Assembly (NCBI GenBank): GCA_002688875.1
Contig: NZDU01000023.1
Coordinates: 1-24,099 of the forward strand
Direction of reading: 5' to 3'
Length of the DNA stretch: 24,099 nucleotides
From: Candidatus Pacearchaeota archaeon
GTDB lineage: Archaea; Nanobdellota; Nanobdellia; Pacearchaeales; GW2011-AR1
The position numbers and the translations under genes were made by a program. Shown here piece by piece: positions 1-5,980 of this stretch; the stretch's first letter is position 1, and every line of letters starts with the position of its first letter. The notes beneath the pieces are model-generated. The model was not told where the DNA came from. It searched no databases and saw nothing but the letters and a program-made list of their open reading frames with translations.

Positions 1-621
1 TTAATATTTATCCTTATACCTACCACGAGATTCTACCTTTTTGAGTTGGTTAAGGATTTCTTCTCTTTTTTCTGGGTTGTAGTTTTCTAGGATTGTGTTT
101 ATGGCTTGGTTGTAGATTGAGAAGTGTTTGGCTTCGAAAGCTTGCTTGAGAAGATGGAGGTCAACTGCTTTGTCTTCGATTTTTTTTGAGTGGAATGAGA
201 GGCCGAAGTCGATTAGGAATAGTTTGTTGTCTTTTAAGATCATGTTGCTGGTGGTTAGATCTCCGTGGATTATGTCTTGATCGTGGATTTTTGTTATGGC
301 TTGGCCTATTTGTTTGCAGATTTCTTTGTGGTTTTCGGTTTCTAAACTGGTTGAGAGTTTTTTGCCGTTGATGTATTGCATATGAATCATTCTTCCTTGA
401 CCTGGGTCTGCAAGTAATTTTGGTACATTGATAATTTCTTGTAGTTTGTCTAGGATTTTGGCTTCGGATTTAGTTCTTCGTCTTATTAATTTACTATCTA
501 GTTCTGGATGTCTATATGATTTAAGAATCCGATCTTTTACAACTTTGTTATCTATTTTGTAGATTGTTGCTTCTGCGCCTTGTTGGATTATTTCTGGTTT
601 TGTTTGAATGGTGTGTTTCAT
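1..621 (-). CDS. bud32: Bud32, KEOPS complex kinase/ATPase
   Basis: Small atypical protein kinase (206 residues) of the KEOPS complex, which with Kae1 makes the universal t6A modification of ANN-decoding tRNAs in the cytoplasm. The glycine-rich loop reads IIQQGAEATIY (residues 11-21). The family signatures KSYRHPELD (34-42), RTKSEA (49-54), catalytic HGDLTTSN (119-126, Asp121), DFG (138-140) and the basic C-terminal tail ESRGRYK are all present, so the protein looks complete and active. It is free-standing, whereas many archaea fuse Kae1 to Bud32; no kae1 is in this window. It diverges from the Kazal gene at 670 and shares one palindromic TATA box with it, 24.5 bases from its ATG. The first ten residues (MKHTIQTKPE) differ from those of the bud32 5' remnant at 2336-2386, which suggests that this gene start was rebuilt. 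Confidence 0.96.
   Translation of the reverse strand: MKHTIQTKPEIIQQGAEATIYKIDNKVVKDRILKSYRHPELDSKLIRRRTKSEAKILDKLQEIINVPKLLADPGQGRMIHMQYINGKKLSTSLETENHKEICKQIGQAITKIHDQDIIHGDLTTSNMILKDNKLFLIDFGLSFHSKKIEDKAVDLHLLKQAFEAKHFSIYNQAINTILENYNPEKREEILNQLKKVESRGRYKDKY
562..593 (-). repeat. 32-base direct repeat inside bud32, copy 1
   Basis: This stretch inside the bud32 5' end is identical over 32 bases to 2345-2376 in the same orientation. It encodes the nucleotide-binding loop region (IIQQGAEATI). The bases on both sides differ between the two copies, so the match has sharp limits. The two copies bracket the Kazal gene pair. Confidence 0.93.
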
Positions 622-640
622 AGTATAGTCTTTGGAAGGT

Positions 641-650
641 TATTTAAATA
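641..650. promoter_or_regulatory. Palindromic TATA box shared by bud32 and the Kazal gene
   Basis: TATTTAAATA is its own reverse complement. Its centre (645.5) lies exactly 24.5 bases from the A of the bud32 ATG (621, minus) and 24.5 bases from the A of the ATG at 670 (plus). Archaeal box A elements centre about 26 bases before the transcription start, so one box could drive leaderless transcripts both ways. The positions are read directly from the sequence; bidirectional use is inferred. Confidence 0.75.
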
Positions 651-669
651 TGTTTTTATTTATTGTTGG

Positions 670-1506
670 ATGAAAGTTGTTCATGTTTTGGTGTTGTGGT
701 TGGTTGTAGTTGCGCTGATTTTGGGAGTTTTGTATTTTGTTGATAGTAAGTCGGGGGGTACTGTGATTGGTCCGATTTTTGATAGTGTTTTTAATTTTTC
801 TAAGAAAGAGATTGTTGATTATTCTGGGGAGGAATGTGATTGGAGACCTTCAAGGCCTTTGGAGGATTATGGGAATTGTTATATGATTTTGGGGTATTAT
901 TTTGATGGGGAGAATTGTGTTATTATTGGTGGTTGTGAGAATTTGGGGGATGAAATGCCTTTTGGTGTTTCGGAAAATGATAAGTGTGTTGATTTGTGTG
1001 AGGATTCGGGTTGTGATGTTAGGGATATTTATTTGCCAGTATGTGGTGTAGACGGTAGGACTTATGATAATTTTGATAGTGCTAAGTGTGATGGGGTTGA
1101 AGTGGATTATGAAGGGGAGTGTGGGGCTGGAGGTTCTGGAGGTTCTGGAGGTTCTGGGGGTTCTATTTGTGGGGATGGGGTTTGTGATTTTCAGGAGTCG
1201 GTTAATGGAGATTGTTCATTAGATTGTGATGAGGAAATAAAATGTTTGAAGTGTGGAAATGAATGTGTTAATTATTCTGAAGGAGAGGATAGTGCGCTTT
1301 TTTATTGTGAGGATACTACAGAGGATTTTTATTGTGAGTATATTAGGGGGGAGTGTAAGAAGGTGATTTCTGGAGGTTCTATTTGTGGTGATGGGATTTG
1401 TACTAGTGAGGAGAATGAGTTGGTGGAAGTGTGTTTTGATACTGATCCGCCTAAGGGTTGTGAGTTTGTTCCGAAGTGTGGTGAGGATTGTGGGAGTAGT
1501 AATTGA
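670..1506 (+). CDS. Membrane-anchored cysteine-rich protein with Kazal-like domain
   Basis: Predicted 278-residue extracellular protein held by an N-terminal membrane helix (about residues 4-23). The start at 670 is preferred to the upstream ATG at 580 because the TATA box at 641-650 fits it and 580 lies inside bud32. A Kazal-like (protease-inhibitor fold) domain spans C115-C151 with the hallmark PVCGVDGRTY. The cysteine expected shortly after TYxN is missing (TYDNFDSAKC). A flexible linker of four Gly-Gly-Ser units (152-165) leads to two CGDGxC modules (167-186 and 239-274), a cysteine-rich motif seen in archaeal surface proteins. The likely role is in extracellular binding or protease inhibition, but the target is unknown. 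It is probably paired with the similar gene at 1549. The plus strand is extremely rich in G over C here. Confidence 0.85.
   Translation: MKVVHVLVLWLVVVALILGVLYFVDSKSGGTVIGPIFDSVFNFSKKEIVDYSGEECDWRPSRPLEDYGNCYMILGYYFDGENCVIIGGCENLGDEMPFGVSENDKCVDLCEDSGCDVRDIYLPVCGVDGRTYDNFDSAKCDGVEVDYEGECGAGGSGGSGGSGGSICGDGVCDFQESVNGDCSLDCDEEIKCLKCGNECVNYSEGEDSALFYCEDTTEDFYCEYIRGECKKVISGGSICGDGICTSEENELVEVCFDTDPPKGCEFVPKCGEDCGSSN
1129..1164 (+). repeat. Four tandem 9-base units coding Gly-Gly-Ser
   Basis: The unit GGAGGTTCT occurs three times and is followed by GGGGGTTCT. Together they encode a (Gly-Gly-Ser)4 linker between the Kazal-like domain and the first CGDG module. Near-identical units suggest recent slippage expansion, so linker length may vary between strains. 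Confidence 0.93.
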
Positions 1507-1523
1507 TGGTATTGAGTTTTTCC

Positions 1524-1529
1524 TTTAAA
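1524..1529 (+). promoter_or_regulatory. Possible TATA box for the second Kazal gene
   Basis: TTTAAA in the 42-base gap between the two Kazal genes is centred about 22.5 bases before the ATG at 1549. A G-rich purine stretch (1535-1543) also precedes this ATG and could act as a weak ribosome binding site, so the gene may be read from its own promoter, by readthrough, or both. Confidence 0.4.
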
Positions 1530-1548
1530 TTCTTAGGGGGAAAGTGAG

Positions 1549-2268
1549 ATGGGAGTTAGGTTTTTGATTGTTGCATTGTTGTTGGTTTCAGTTGTGGTTA
1601 ATTTGCTCTTAGTTATAATAGTGTTTAGTAATGATGCTGAGGTTGCGCAGATTCCGCTTGAGATTTGTGTTTTAGATGGTGATTGTGAGGAAGGGTTTGA
1701 GTGTAAGGAAGGAGAGTTGTGTGATAATGAGGATAATTGTTATGTTGAAAGGTATTGTCAGTCTGAGGTGGTGAGTTCTGAGGAGTGTTGGACTACGACA
1801 AATATTGATTATGTTTGTGGTGTTGATGGGGTTAGTTATGTGAATCCTACTGTGGCGGATTGCGAGGGTGTTGAGGTGATGTATAAGGGTAAGTGTTTTG
1901 ATGAAGAGTGTAGTTGTCCTAGGAATTTTGATCCGGTATGTGGTACTGGTGGAGTGACTTATAGTAATAGGTGTTTTGCTGAATGTGATGGGGTTGAAGT
2001 GGTGCATGATGGTGAGTGTAGGAAGGTAAGTTCTGGATATAGTTGTGAGAATGGTATTTGTAGTTATTCGGATGATGATTTTGATGTGGATAATCCTGAT
2101 GTTGATGGTTCGAGTATTGATGTTCCTGATGATAATCTGGATATTGTGTGTGGTTTTTGTGTTGTTGGGTGTAAGTTTTATGATGTTACAACTTTTATAG
2201 ATTGTGGGGAGATTCCTGAGGGGATGGAATGTGGGGTTGTTGGTGGGGAGTGTGTCGAGGTGGGTTAG
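1549..2268 (+). CDS. Membrane-anchored protein with two Kazal-like domains
   Basis: Predicted 239-residue extracellular protein with an N-terminal hydrophobic anchor or signal (about residues 5-27), a cysteine-rich segment (40-70) and two Kazal-like domains. Domain 1 (C80-C116) has VCGVDGVSYVNP and lacks the cysteine normally found after SYxN. Domain 2 (C121-C157) has PVCGTGGVTYSNRC and keeps that cysteine. An acidic Asp-rich linker (175-199) and a final cysteine cluster (201-234) follow. It lies 42 bases downstream of a related gene in the same direction, so the two probably arose by duplication and act at the same place on the cell surface. Function as a protease inhibitor is possible from the fold but unproven; in archaea such domains may simply be adhesive modules. 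Confidence 0.85.
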   Translation: MGVRFLIVALLLVSVVVNLLLVIIVFSNDAEVAQIPLEICVLDGDCEEGFECKEGELCDNEDNCYVERYCQSEVVSSEECWTTTNIDYVCGVDGVSYVNPTVADCEGVEVMYKGKCFDEECSCPRNFDPVCGTGGVTYSNRCFAECDGVEVVHDGECRKVSSGYSCENGICSYSDDDFDVDNPDVDGSSIDVPDDNLDIVCGFCVVGCKFYDVTTFIDCGEIPEGMECGVVGGECVEVG

Positions 2269-2335
2269 GTATTTGATTTTTAATTTTAAATTGGAATAGT
2301 TTCATTTACTTGGAAGAATTGATGATTGTTTTCCT

Positions 2336-2386
2336 TTATAATTGGATTGTTGCTTCTGCGCCTTGTTGGATTATTTGACGTTTCAT
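2336..2386 (-). pseudogene. Remnant of the bud32 5' end
   Basis: Sixteen codons read MKRQIIQQGAEATIQL and then stop. Residues 5-14 are identical to residues 11-20 of the intact Bud32 at 1-621, and 32 consecutive bases are identical. The start (MKRQ) differs from the intact gene (MKHTIQTKPE). Bud32 proteins typically begin only a few residues before the GAEA loop, so this short start may be the older one. It is too short to fold and looks like debris left by a rearrangement that placed the Kazal genes between this spot and the intact bud32. Confidence 0.8.
2345..2376 (-). repeat. 32-base direct repeat, copy 2
   Basis: Identical to 562-593 and in the same orientation. With copy 1 it brackets a segment of about 1.75 kb holding the 5' end of bud32, its promoter and both Kazal genes. 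It resembles the pair of junction repeats that bound an integrated element, though no integrase lies inside. Confidence 0.93.
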
Positions 2387-2410
2387 ATGTATGTTTTTTA
2401 GAATAAATGT

Positions 2411-2420
2411 ATTTATAAAT
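2411..2420. promoter_or_regulatory. Palindromic TATA box before the gene at 2441
   Basis: ATTTATAAAT is self-complementary and is centred 25.5 bases before the ATG at 2441, which fits a leaderless transcript. On the other strand it is 29.5 bases from the bud32 remnant ATG (2386), so it may once have served bud32 too. Confidence 0.6.
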
Positions 2421-2440
2421 GTTTTAAATCTTGTTTTTTT

Positions 2441-2794
2441 ATGATAGCTCATAGTTATGAACAAAAAGTTCTTGTAAGGGATGGATTGGTTGAGGGAGAT
2501 GATGTTCAAACTAGATTTCTTCTTCCTGAAAAGTTCTTTTTTGGCCATAGATATTCACTTGAACAGGGTCATCCAATTTTGGATTTTTTTTGTGAAAGTG
2601 AAGAGGGTGTGAGGAGGGAACTTGGAATTTATAGGGATGCTCTTGGTTTTAAGGATCTAGGAGATGTTGATGTTAATGATGATAAAATTGATGCGTTAAT
2701 TTATCATGGTAGGCAGTTTAATGCTAATAAATCAGGAATTGTTACTTACTCTAAGGAGATTTTGGATAGAATTCCTGAGGGATTGCCTCGTTAA
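2441..2794 (+). CDS. Hypothetical protein, 117 residues
   Basis: I do not recognise a family. The protein is soluble, acidic and mixed in secondary structure, with no signal peptide, membrane helix or cysteine cluster. Notable stretches are LLPEKFFFGHRY (residues 27-38) and the Asp-rich GDVDVNDDKIDALIYHG (74-90). The start is supported by a TATA box 25.5 bases upstream. It ends 8 bases before the stop of the convergent hydrolase. The clear promoter and gene-like strand composition make it a likely real gene. Confidence 0.6.
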   Translation: MIAHSYEQKVLVRDGLVEGDDVQTRFLLPEKFFFGHRYSLEQGHPILDFFCESEEGVRRELGIYRDALGFKDLGDVDVNDDKIDALIYHGRQFNANKSGIVTYSKEILDRIPEGLPR

Positions 2795-2802
2795 TTTGTT
2801 TA

Positions 2803-3609
2803 TTATTTGATAAATTGATCAATCTCTTTTTTAAATTCATTTGACAACCAAAGATCATTATGACCAAAATTTTTTATTGGAGTGTATTTTTTATTCTTTA
2901 TATAAATATTTTCATAAAGATTCTTCGAATGATATGCCGGAATTTCTTTATCGGTATCTCCGTGTAAAATTAGTAATTCATTATTGTAGTCGGACAATAA
3001 TGCTAAATTGTCATAATTTTCTTTCAGGATTAAGGAAACTGGGTATATTCTGATTTTTGATTTTACTAAATCTTTCATTGAAGAGAAGGGACTTACTAGA
3101 ATCAGTTTTTCCACATCTCCAAGAGAAGCGTGATATGAAGCTAGACTCGAACCTATGCTTGCTCCATATACTATGTTGTTATTGTAATTATTATTTATTA
3201 GGAAGTTATGAATGTTTTCTACGTTTTTAAAAATTCTTTCTTTATTTGGCTTAATTTTATCATTTGAGTATCCTGAATATTCTACAAATATCAGTGTATA
3301 ATCATATTTCTCAAAAAAATTCTTAATCATACTTCTATCGCATGCAGAGCCTGCATTTCCATGGTAATATATGATTGCTTTATTTATGGAGCTATTTCCT
3401 TGTTTAAAATAAAATCGTGTATTTGATATTGTTTTTTTCTCATAATTAGAAAAACCTGGACAATCTTCAAAACTCTGATTGGTTGGAAAATAGATAAATG
3501 ATCCTTGAAAGAAAGTAAATATTATAAAAAATAAAGAGTAAACTATTAATATTGCTATAAAAAATTCTTTAACAAATTTAAAAGTGCTAAGATGTTTTTT
3601 TGATTCCAT
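2803..3609 (-). CDS. Membrane-anchored alpha/beta hydrolase (BEM46/ABHD13-like)
   Basis: Serine hydrolase of 268 residues. One N-terminal membrane helix (about 14-37) leads into an alpha/beta hydrolase fold. The oxyanion-hole motif YYHGNAG, the nucleophile elbow GASIGSS, the acid motif LHGDTDKEIP and the C-terminal histidine in NFGHNDL give a complete catalytic triad. This order and the HGNAG motif match the BEM46/ABHD13 group; the substrate is unknown. The anchor probably places the enzyme at the membrane. Hand counts show no G excess on the plus strand here (G 8/C 12 in 3061-3120; G 7/C 7 in 3241-3300), unlike neighbouring core genes, so it may be a more recent arrival. A possible TATA box lies near 3644-3655, which would give a leader of about 16 bases. 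Confidence 0.87.
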   Translation of the reverse strand: MESKKHLSTFKFVKEFFIAILIVYSLFFIIFTFFQGSFIYFPTNQSFEDCPGFSNYEKKTISNTRFYFKQGNSSINKAIIYYHGNAGSACDRSMIKNFFEKYDYTLIFVEYSGYSNDKIKPNKERIFKNVENIHNFLINNNYNNNIVYGASIGSSLASYHASLGDVEKLILVSPFSSMKDLVKSKIRIYPVSLILKENYDNLALLSDYNNELLILHGDTDKEIPAYHSKNLYENIYIKNKKYTPIKNFGHNDLWLSNEFKKEIDQFIK

Positions 3610-3664
3610 TTATCTCTTTTTTAGTAAATCCATACAAATGTAATTTATTATATCTAAATTATCT

Positions 3665-3692
3665 ACGCAAACTATATAAATATAGTTTGCGT
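3665..3692 (+). promoter_or_regulatory. TATA box inside a 12-base inverted repeat (candidate operator)
   Basis: The arms ACGCAAACTATA (3665-3676) and TATAGTTTGCGT (3681-3692) are perfect inverted copies around a TAAA centre. The TATA box is the middle of the palindrome, whose centre (3678.5) is 24.5 bases before the ATG at 3703. A dimeric regulator bound here would block TBP, so this is a candidate operator for the gene at 3703 and perhaps for the divergent hydrolase. The symmetry is directly visible; the regulatory role is inferred. Confidence 0.65.
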
Positions 3693-3702
3693 TTTTGTGA
3701 CT

Positions 3703-4161
3703 ATGAAAAAGGGATTTAAAATTATTATTTATTTGATGGTTTTATTTTTAATACTTTTTATTGTTTATTTTATTGTTCCAATTTTTCCTTATACTATTAA
3801 AGAAAATAAATTAGATAAGGTTGTATATGGGGTAACGACAAAACTAGATGTTCAGGAAATTCTTGGTAATCCATTGAATGATCCACTTATGGGGAATCCT
3901 TCTTTTCAAGGAGATATTTGCGACAAATTTGAGATTAGTGATATTCAGAATGGTTCTAGTAATTATGAGGGAGGGATTAGTTCTGAAAGTGGCATAAATA
4001 ATTGTATTAGTAATTTTAATGGCATGGGTTCAGTTAGTAGTTGTATTTATGAAGCTAATTGCCCACCTTTAATATTCTTAAAATTTCCATTATGTTATCA
4101 GAGAGTGGTTTATTTTACTGATGATAAAGTTTGTTATATAGAGAAAAGAGTAACTAAATAA
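3703..4161 (+). CDS. Small membrane-anchored extracytoplasmic protein
   Basis: About 152 residues: a basic start (MKKGFK), a strong membrane helix (about 7-27), then an extracytoplasmic domain with six cysteines. The segment VVYGVTTKLDVQEILGNP resembles the G-x-T-xx-xV-xxx-LG-xP pattern of SmpA/BamE-type small domains, but the match is weak and BamE is bacterial, so no function is assigned. The ATG at 3703 is preferred to the GTG at 3697 because the TATA centre lies 24.5 bases before it. Its stop codon abuts the srp54 stop with no gap. Composition is less G-skewed than in core genes. Confidence 0.7.
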   Translation: MKKGFKIIIYLMVLFLILFIVYFIVPIFPYTIKENKLDKVVYGVTTKLDVQEILGNPLNDPLMGNPSFQGDICDKFEISDIQNGSSNYEGGISSESGINNCISNFNGMGSVSSCIYEANCPPLIFLKFPLCYQRVVYFTDDKVCYIEKRVTK

Positions 4162-5541
4162 TCAGAACTTCATCTTTTTTCCGAACTTCTTAGCAATTTT
4201 CATCATTTGTTTTTGAGAGAGGCCTTGGGTTGTGTCTAGGTTGGTTAGTTCGGAGTTTTGGGTTAGTTCTTTTATCATTTTGTATTGCTTTAAGAGTTGA
4301 CGGATATCTGTCGTGGTTGTTCCAGAGCCTTTGGCGATTCTAGATAGTCTTGAGGTTTGTTTTTCTAGGATTTCTGGGTTGTTGATTTCTTCTTCGGTCA
4401 TTGAGTTGATGGCGTGTTGCCATTTTTTCATTTTTTCTTCTTGGTTGCCTAGCATTTCTTCGGGGATTTTGTCTTTGTTTTTTCCTAGGCCTGGGATCAT
4501 GTCCATCATTTTTGAGAAACTTCCCACGTTTCCCATTTGTTGGAGTTGTTCTTGGAAGTCTCTTAGGTTGAGGTTGCCTTGTTCTAGTTTTTCTTTTAGG
4601 TCTTTTTGTTTGTTTGGATCTACTGCGGATTCTACTTTTTCTAATAAACCTTCAAGGTCACCGAGTCCTAGCATTCGTGAGATGAAGGATTTTGGGTTGA
4701 AGGTTTCTAAGTCGTTCATTTTTTCTCCGGTTCCGATAAAATAAACTGGTGCGTTGGTTTCGTTGGCTGCGGTTAATGCTCCTCCAGCTTTTGCTGTTGA
4801 GTCCATTCTGGTTATTATAATCCCGTTGATGTTAACTGCTTGTTCGAATTCTTCGGCTTGGCTTTTTGCAGTTTGACCTATATCTGCTTGGAGAGTTAGG
4901 AATTTGTAATCTGGGTTGATTAAATTGGTTAGGTCTTTGATTTCGTCTACTAAATCTTTGTCTAGGTTGTGTCTTCCGGCTGTGTCGATTATTATTAGGT
5001 CGTAGTCTTTTAATTGTGGTTGGAATTTGTCGTAGATTTTTTTTGGGTCTTTTTCTTTTTCGTCTGTGAATACTTGGATTTTGTTTTGTTGGCCTAGTTG
5101 TTCTAGTTGTTTTGCGGCGGCTGGTCTGTATACGTCTAGTGAGATCATGGCGGTTTTGAAACCACGTTTTGTGTAGTAGGTTGCTAGTTTTGAGGTGGTT
5201 GTGGTTTTACCTGCTCCGTATAATCCTAAGAGCATTATTTTTGTTTGTTTTCCTTTTTCAATTTTTAGTTCGTGTTTCTCACCTCCTAAAAGGTTTAATA
5301 GTTCGTCATGGAGGATTTTTGTTAAGTGTTCTTTTCTTTCTATGCCTTTTATTTTTTCGTCTTTTGCTGCTTCTTTAATTTTGTCACCTATTTCTTTTAC
5401 TAGATGGACGTTTACGTCTGCTTGGATTAATGCACGTTGTAGATCCTTTACTACTTGTTCGATGGTTTTGGAGTCGATGAATACAGCTCCAGCTATCTTG
5501 TCGAATCCTTTTTTGAAAGCTGATGAGAGGTTGTCTAACAT
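4162..5541 (-). CDS. srp54: Signal recognition particle GTPase SRP54
   Basis: The SRP subunit that binds signal sequences on nascent chains and pairs with FtsY at the membrane. The length, 459 residues, is normal for archaea. An N domain (1-95) precedes the G domain, with P-loop GLYGAGKTTTTSK (106-118; the usual form is GLQGSGKTTT), DVYRPAA (136-142), DTAGRH (185-190), TRMDSTAKAGGAL (243-255) and GTGEKMNDLETF. The M domain (about 300-459) contains methionine-rich helices (SKMMDMIPGLG) and the RNA-binding region around RIAKGSGTTTTDIRQLL. A possible box (CTTTATTAA on the minus strand, 5564-5572) lies about 26 bases before the ATG. Convergent with the gene at 3703 without a gap. Its receptor gene ftsY is only 440 bases upstream. 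Confidence 0.97.
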   Translation of the reverse strand: MLDNLSSAFKKGFDKIAGAVFIDSKTIEQVVKDLQRALIQADVNVHLVKEIGDKIKEAAKDEKIKGIERKEHLTKILHDELLNLLGGEKHELKIEKGKQTKIMLLGLYGAGKTTTTSKLATYYTKRGFKTAMISLDVYRPAAAKQLEQLGQQNKIQVFTDEKEKDPKKIYDKFQPQLKDYDLIIIDTAGRHNLDKDLVDEIKDLTNLINPDYKFLTLQADIGQTAKSQAEEFEQAVNINGIIITRMDSTAKAGGALTAANETNAPVYFIGTGEKMNDLETFNPKSFISRMLGLGDLEGLLEKVESAVDPNKQKDLKEKLEQGNLNLRDFQEQLQQMGNVGSFSKMMDMIPGLGKNKDKIPEEMLGNQEEKMKKWQHAINSMTEEEINNPEILEKQTSRLSRIAKGSGTTTTDIRQLLKQYKMIKELTQNSELTNLDTTQGLSQKQMMKIAKKFGKKMKF

Positions 5542-5600
5542 GGTAAGTAGAGTAGATGGTGGGTTAATAAAGTTTGGGTTTGGTGTTGATCATAATATTC

Positions 5601-5608
5601 TTTAAATA
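5601..5608 (+). promoter_or_regulatory. TATA box for the gene at 5630
   Basis: TTTAAATA is centred 25.5 bases before the ATG at 5630, fitting a leaderless transcript. Confidence 0.6.
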
Positions 5609-5629
5609 GTTATTAGTATTAATGAGATA

Positions 5630-5980
5630 ATGGTTAGAAATGTTTTCGATTTGTTAGAAGATATTATTGGTCGGTCAGATAGTCCTGATATGGACTACGC
5701 TGAATTTGTTAAGCAAGAGTATAATAGGATTGCAAGGGAAAATGGTATGAATTGTATGTTTTATGAGAGGAAAAGAAAATTGTTATTTGGATTTGTTAAG
5801 GGAATTGATTATATTTGTGGATTGTGTGATTCTGAGGATGTACTTATGGGTAAGATAGTAATGTCTGAACCGTTTCCTAGTTCTACTTATTTTGATGAAC
5901 ATACCAGGGAAGAAGGAGTTTATTTAGATTTTTATCTTTGTCAAGGTTGTGAAAAAATATTATATTGTGAGGATGGTTAA
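5630..5980 (+). CDS. Small two-CxxC (zinc ribbon-like) protein, function unknown
   Basis: A 116-residue soluble protein that I do not recognise. Two CxxC pairs, CGLC (64-67) and CQGC (103-106), are about 35 residues apart, as expected for four-cysteine zinc binding in a ribbon-like fold. The N-terminal half (DLLEDIIGRSDSPDMDYAEF) is acidic and helical. The gene lies between srp54 and ftsY on the opposite strand, and its TAA abuts the ftsY stop with no spacer. A TATA box at -25 supports the start. A link to protein targeting is suggested only by position. Confidence 0.65.
   Translation: MVRNVFDLLEDIIGRSDSPDMDYAEFVKQEYNRIARENGMNCMFYERKRKLLFGFVKGIDYICGLCDSEDVLMGKIVMSEPFPSSTYFDEHTREEGVYLDFYLCQGCEKILYCEDG

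Noticed and set aside
580..669. Upstream ATG start for the first Kazal gene
   Set aside because: This would begin inside bud32 and upstream of the shared TATA box. The hydrophobic anchor starts cleanly at 670.
562..2376. Insertion sequence between the 32-base repeats
   Set aside because: No transposase, terminal inverted repeat or short target duplication is present. The repeats are pieces of bud32, so a site-specific or recombination event is more likely than an IS.
2336..2548. Full 70-codon minus-strand frame covering the bud32 remnant
   Set aside because: The part above 2386 lies antisense to the 2441 gene and across its promoter. Only the last 16 codons have a recognisable origin.
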